Positions 63,504 through 64,000 of a stretch of DNA of 64,000 bases are shown here, in pieces. Origin of the DNA: Paraphoma chrysanthemicola (lineage: Eukaryota; Ascomycota; Dothideomycetes; Pleosporales; Phaeosphaeriaceae); NCBI GenBank assembly GCA_020744225.1, contig JAGMWG010000012.1, positions 1 through 64,000 of the forward strand, given 5' to 3'. The stretch's first letter is position 1; each line of letters opens with the position of its first letter. Under the pieces are notes generated by a model, which was not told the origin of the DNA, ran no database searches, and saw nothing but the letters and a program-made list of their open reading frames with translations. The position numbers were made by a program, and so were the translations under genes.

Positions 63504-64000
63504 TTATACGCCATCAAGTGGCTCCGCCCTTGCCCAATAAATATTCGCCACCGACTTCGTTGTCTCATTCCTCGCCCAGAGATGCAACACATCCTTTCCG
63601 CCTGTTTCGCTCGCGTTCCTCGTAACAATGTAATTTCGCGTCTGGATTGTGCCCAACCACCCCGGTCGACTCGCCATTAGCAAAGGGCCATGGGTCAGCC
63701 TGCCTACCAGTGCGGTACTGTTGTCCCACTGCAGATGTAGCTCGCCCGCGTATGCGAGGATATGCTGACCGGCGAGAGCGAAGTCGTCGTGAGTCGGGTC
63801 CTCAGGGGCGCGATTCGGTGGGAGGAACTCTGGTTCGGTAGCAGTGATACTAGCGGACATGTAACCGCGGGCGTCGTACTGGAGAAGGCCGACTGGATGT
63901 GCGCCGAGGTCGTTCGGAGGGTTCGGATTTCCATTCAGATCAGTGCTTGGTTGAGTAAGCCAATAGCGCCTGTCAGAGCGGTAGAAATGATGTACGGTGT
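63504..64000 (-). CDS. Lipocalin-like domain protein, 5' end outside the window
   Basis: The minus strand is open from the right edge to the stop at 63,504, at least 165 residues. It reads FYRSDRRYWLTQPSTD, then HPVGLLQYDARGYMSASI, and later QHILAYAGELHLQW and NYIVTRNASETGG. The G-x-L-x-YD-x-x-GYMSA block and the following beta strands fit the lipocalin-like family (Lipocalin_5), often found in fungal secondary-metabolite clusters and elsewhere. The N-terminus is missing, so a signal peptide cannot be judged. No cluster genes are next to it within the window. Confidence 0.72.
   Translation of the reverse strand, partial: TVHHFYRSDRRYWLTQPSTDLNGNPNPPNDLGAHPVGLLQYDARGYMSASITATEPEFLPPNRAPEDPTHDDFALAGQHILAYAGELHLQWDNSTALVGRLTHGPLLMASRPGWLGTIQTRNYIVTRNASETGGKDVLHLWARNETTKSVANIYWARAEPLDGV

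Overview
This window looks like nuclear DNA of a filamentous ascomycete, most probably a Dothideomycete. Genes are short and split by many 45-100 bp introns with GT..AG ends. There are HET, NACHT/STAND, APSES, HsbA and LYR genes, and a 3.4 kb AT-rich block full of CTA/TAG that looks RIP-mutated. The exact species cannot be told from the sequence. Exon borders below were worked out by hand from splice signals, reading phase and family motifs; in each spliced gene where borders are given, the exon lengths sum to a multiple of three.

Layout. (1) 1-2,604, minus: a long open frame that runs off the left edge and carries an HxD...H pattern like 2-oxoglutarate/Fe(II) oxygenases. A possible promoter and low-complexity N-terminal exon lie at 2,371-2,785. 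(2) 3,929-10,767, minus: an apparently intact Ty3/Gypsy-type retroelement, with gag plus aspartic protease in one frame and RT-RNase H-integrase in the next, overlapping in the -1 frame. Upstream of gag, at 11,258-11,590, is an array of seven near-identical hairpins plus one degenerate one, with compensatory base changes. This is the most unusual signal in the window. (3) 12,060-15,560: AT-rich RIP wreckage. (4) 15,816-31,315: HET-domain genes (15.8, 27.5 and 29.1 kb), a small secreted protein, a membrane-anchored unknown, and a 17-exon gene encoding a secreted GH55-like double beta-helix fused to an SGNH/GDSL hydrolase. (5) 32,037-46,244: aldo/keto reductase (D-arabinose dehydrogenase-like), small secreted protein, Kelch-type membrane protein, bicupin, Cys-rich unknown, MFS drug-type transporter, GNAT acetyltransferase. 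(6) 46,389-50,743: LYR-domain mitochondrial protein divergent from an APSES/ankyrin cell-cycle transcription factor (Mbp1 type), with SBF/MBF-like sites in the shared promoter. (7) 51,396-56,977: an HsbA cell-wall protein and a small two-TM protein, then an NLR-like NACHT gene, then a second, decayed copy of the HsbA/two-TM pair. (8) 58,124-64,000: an unknown with an F-box-like segment, a long gene-poor stretch, an MFS sugar/quinate-type transporter, and a partial lipocalin-like gene.

Taken together, the region mixes housekeeping genes (Mbp1, LYR, GNAT, Ara2) with accessory genes: three HET genes and one STAND gene of the kind used in non-self recognition, secreted and cell-wall proteins, and transposon DNA. 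Accessory genes lie mostly next to repeat-rich or RIP-affected DNA.
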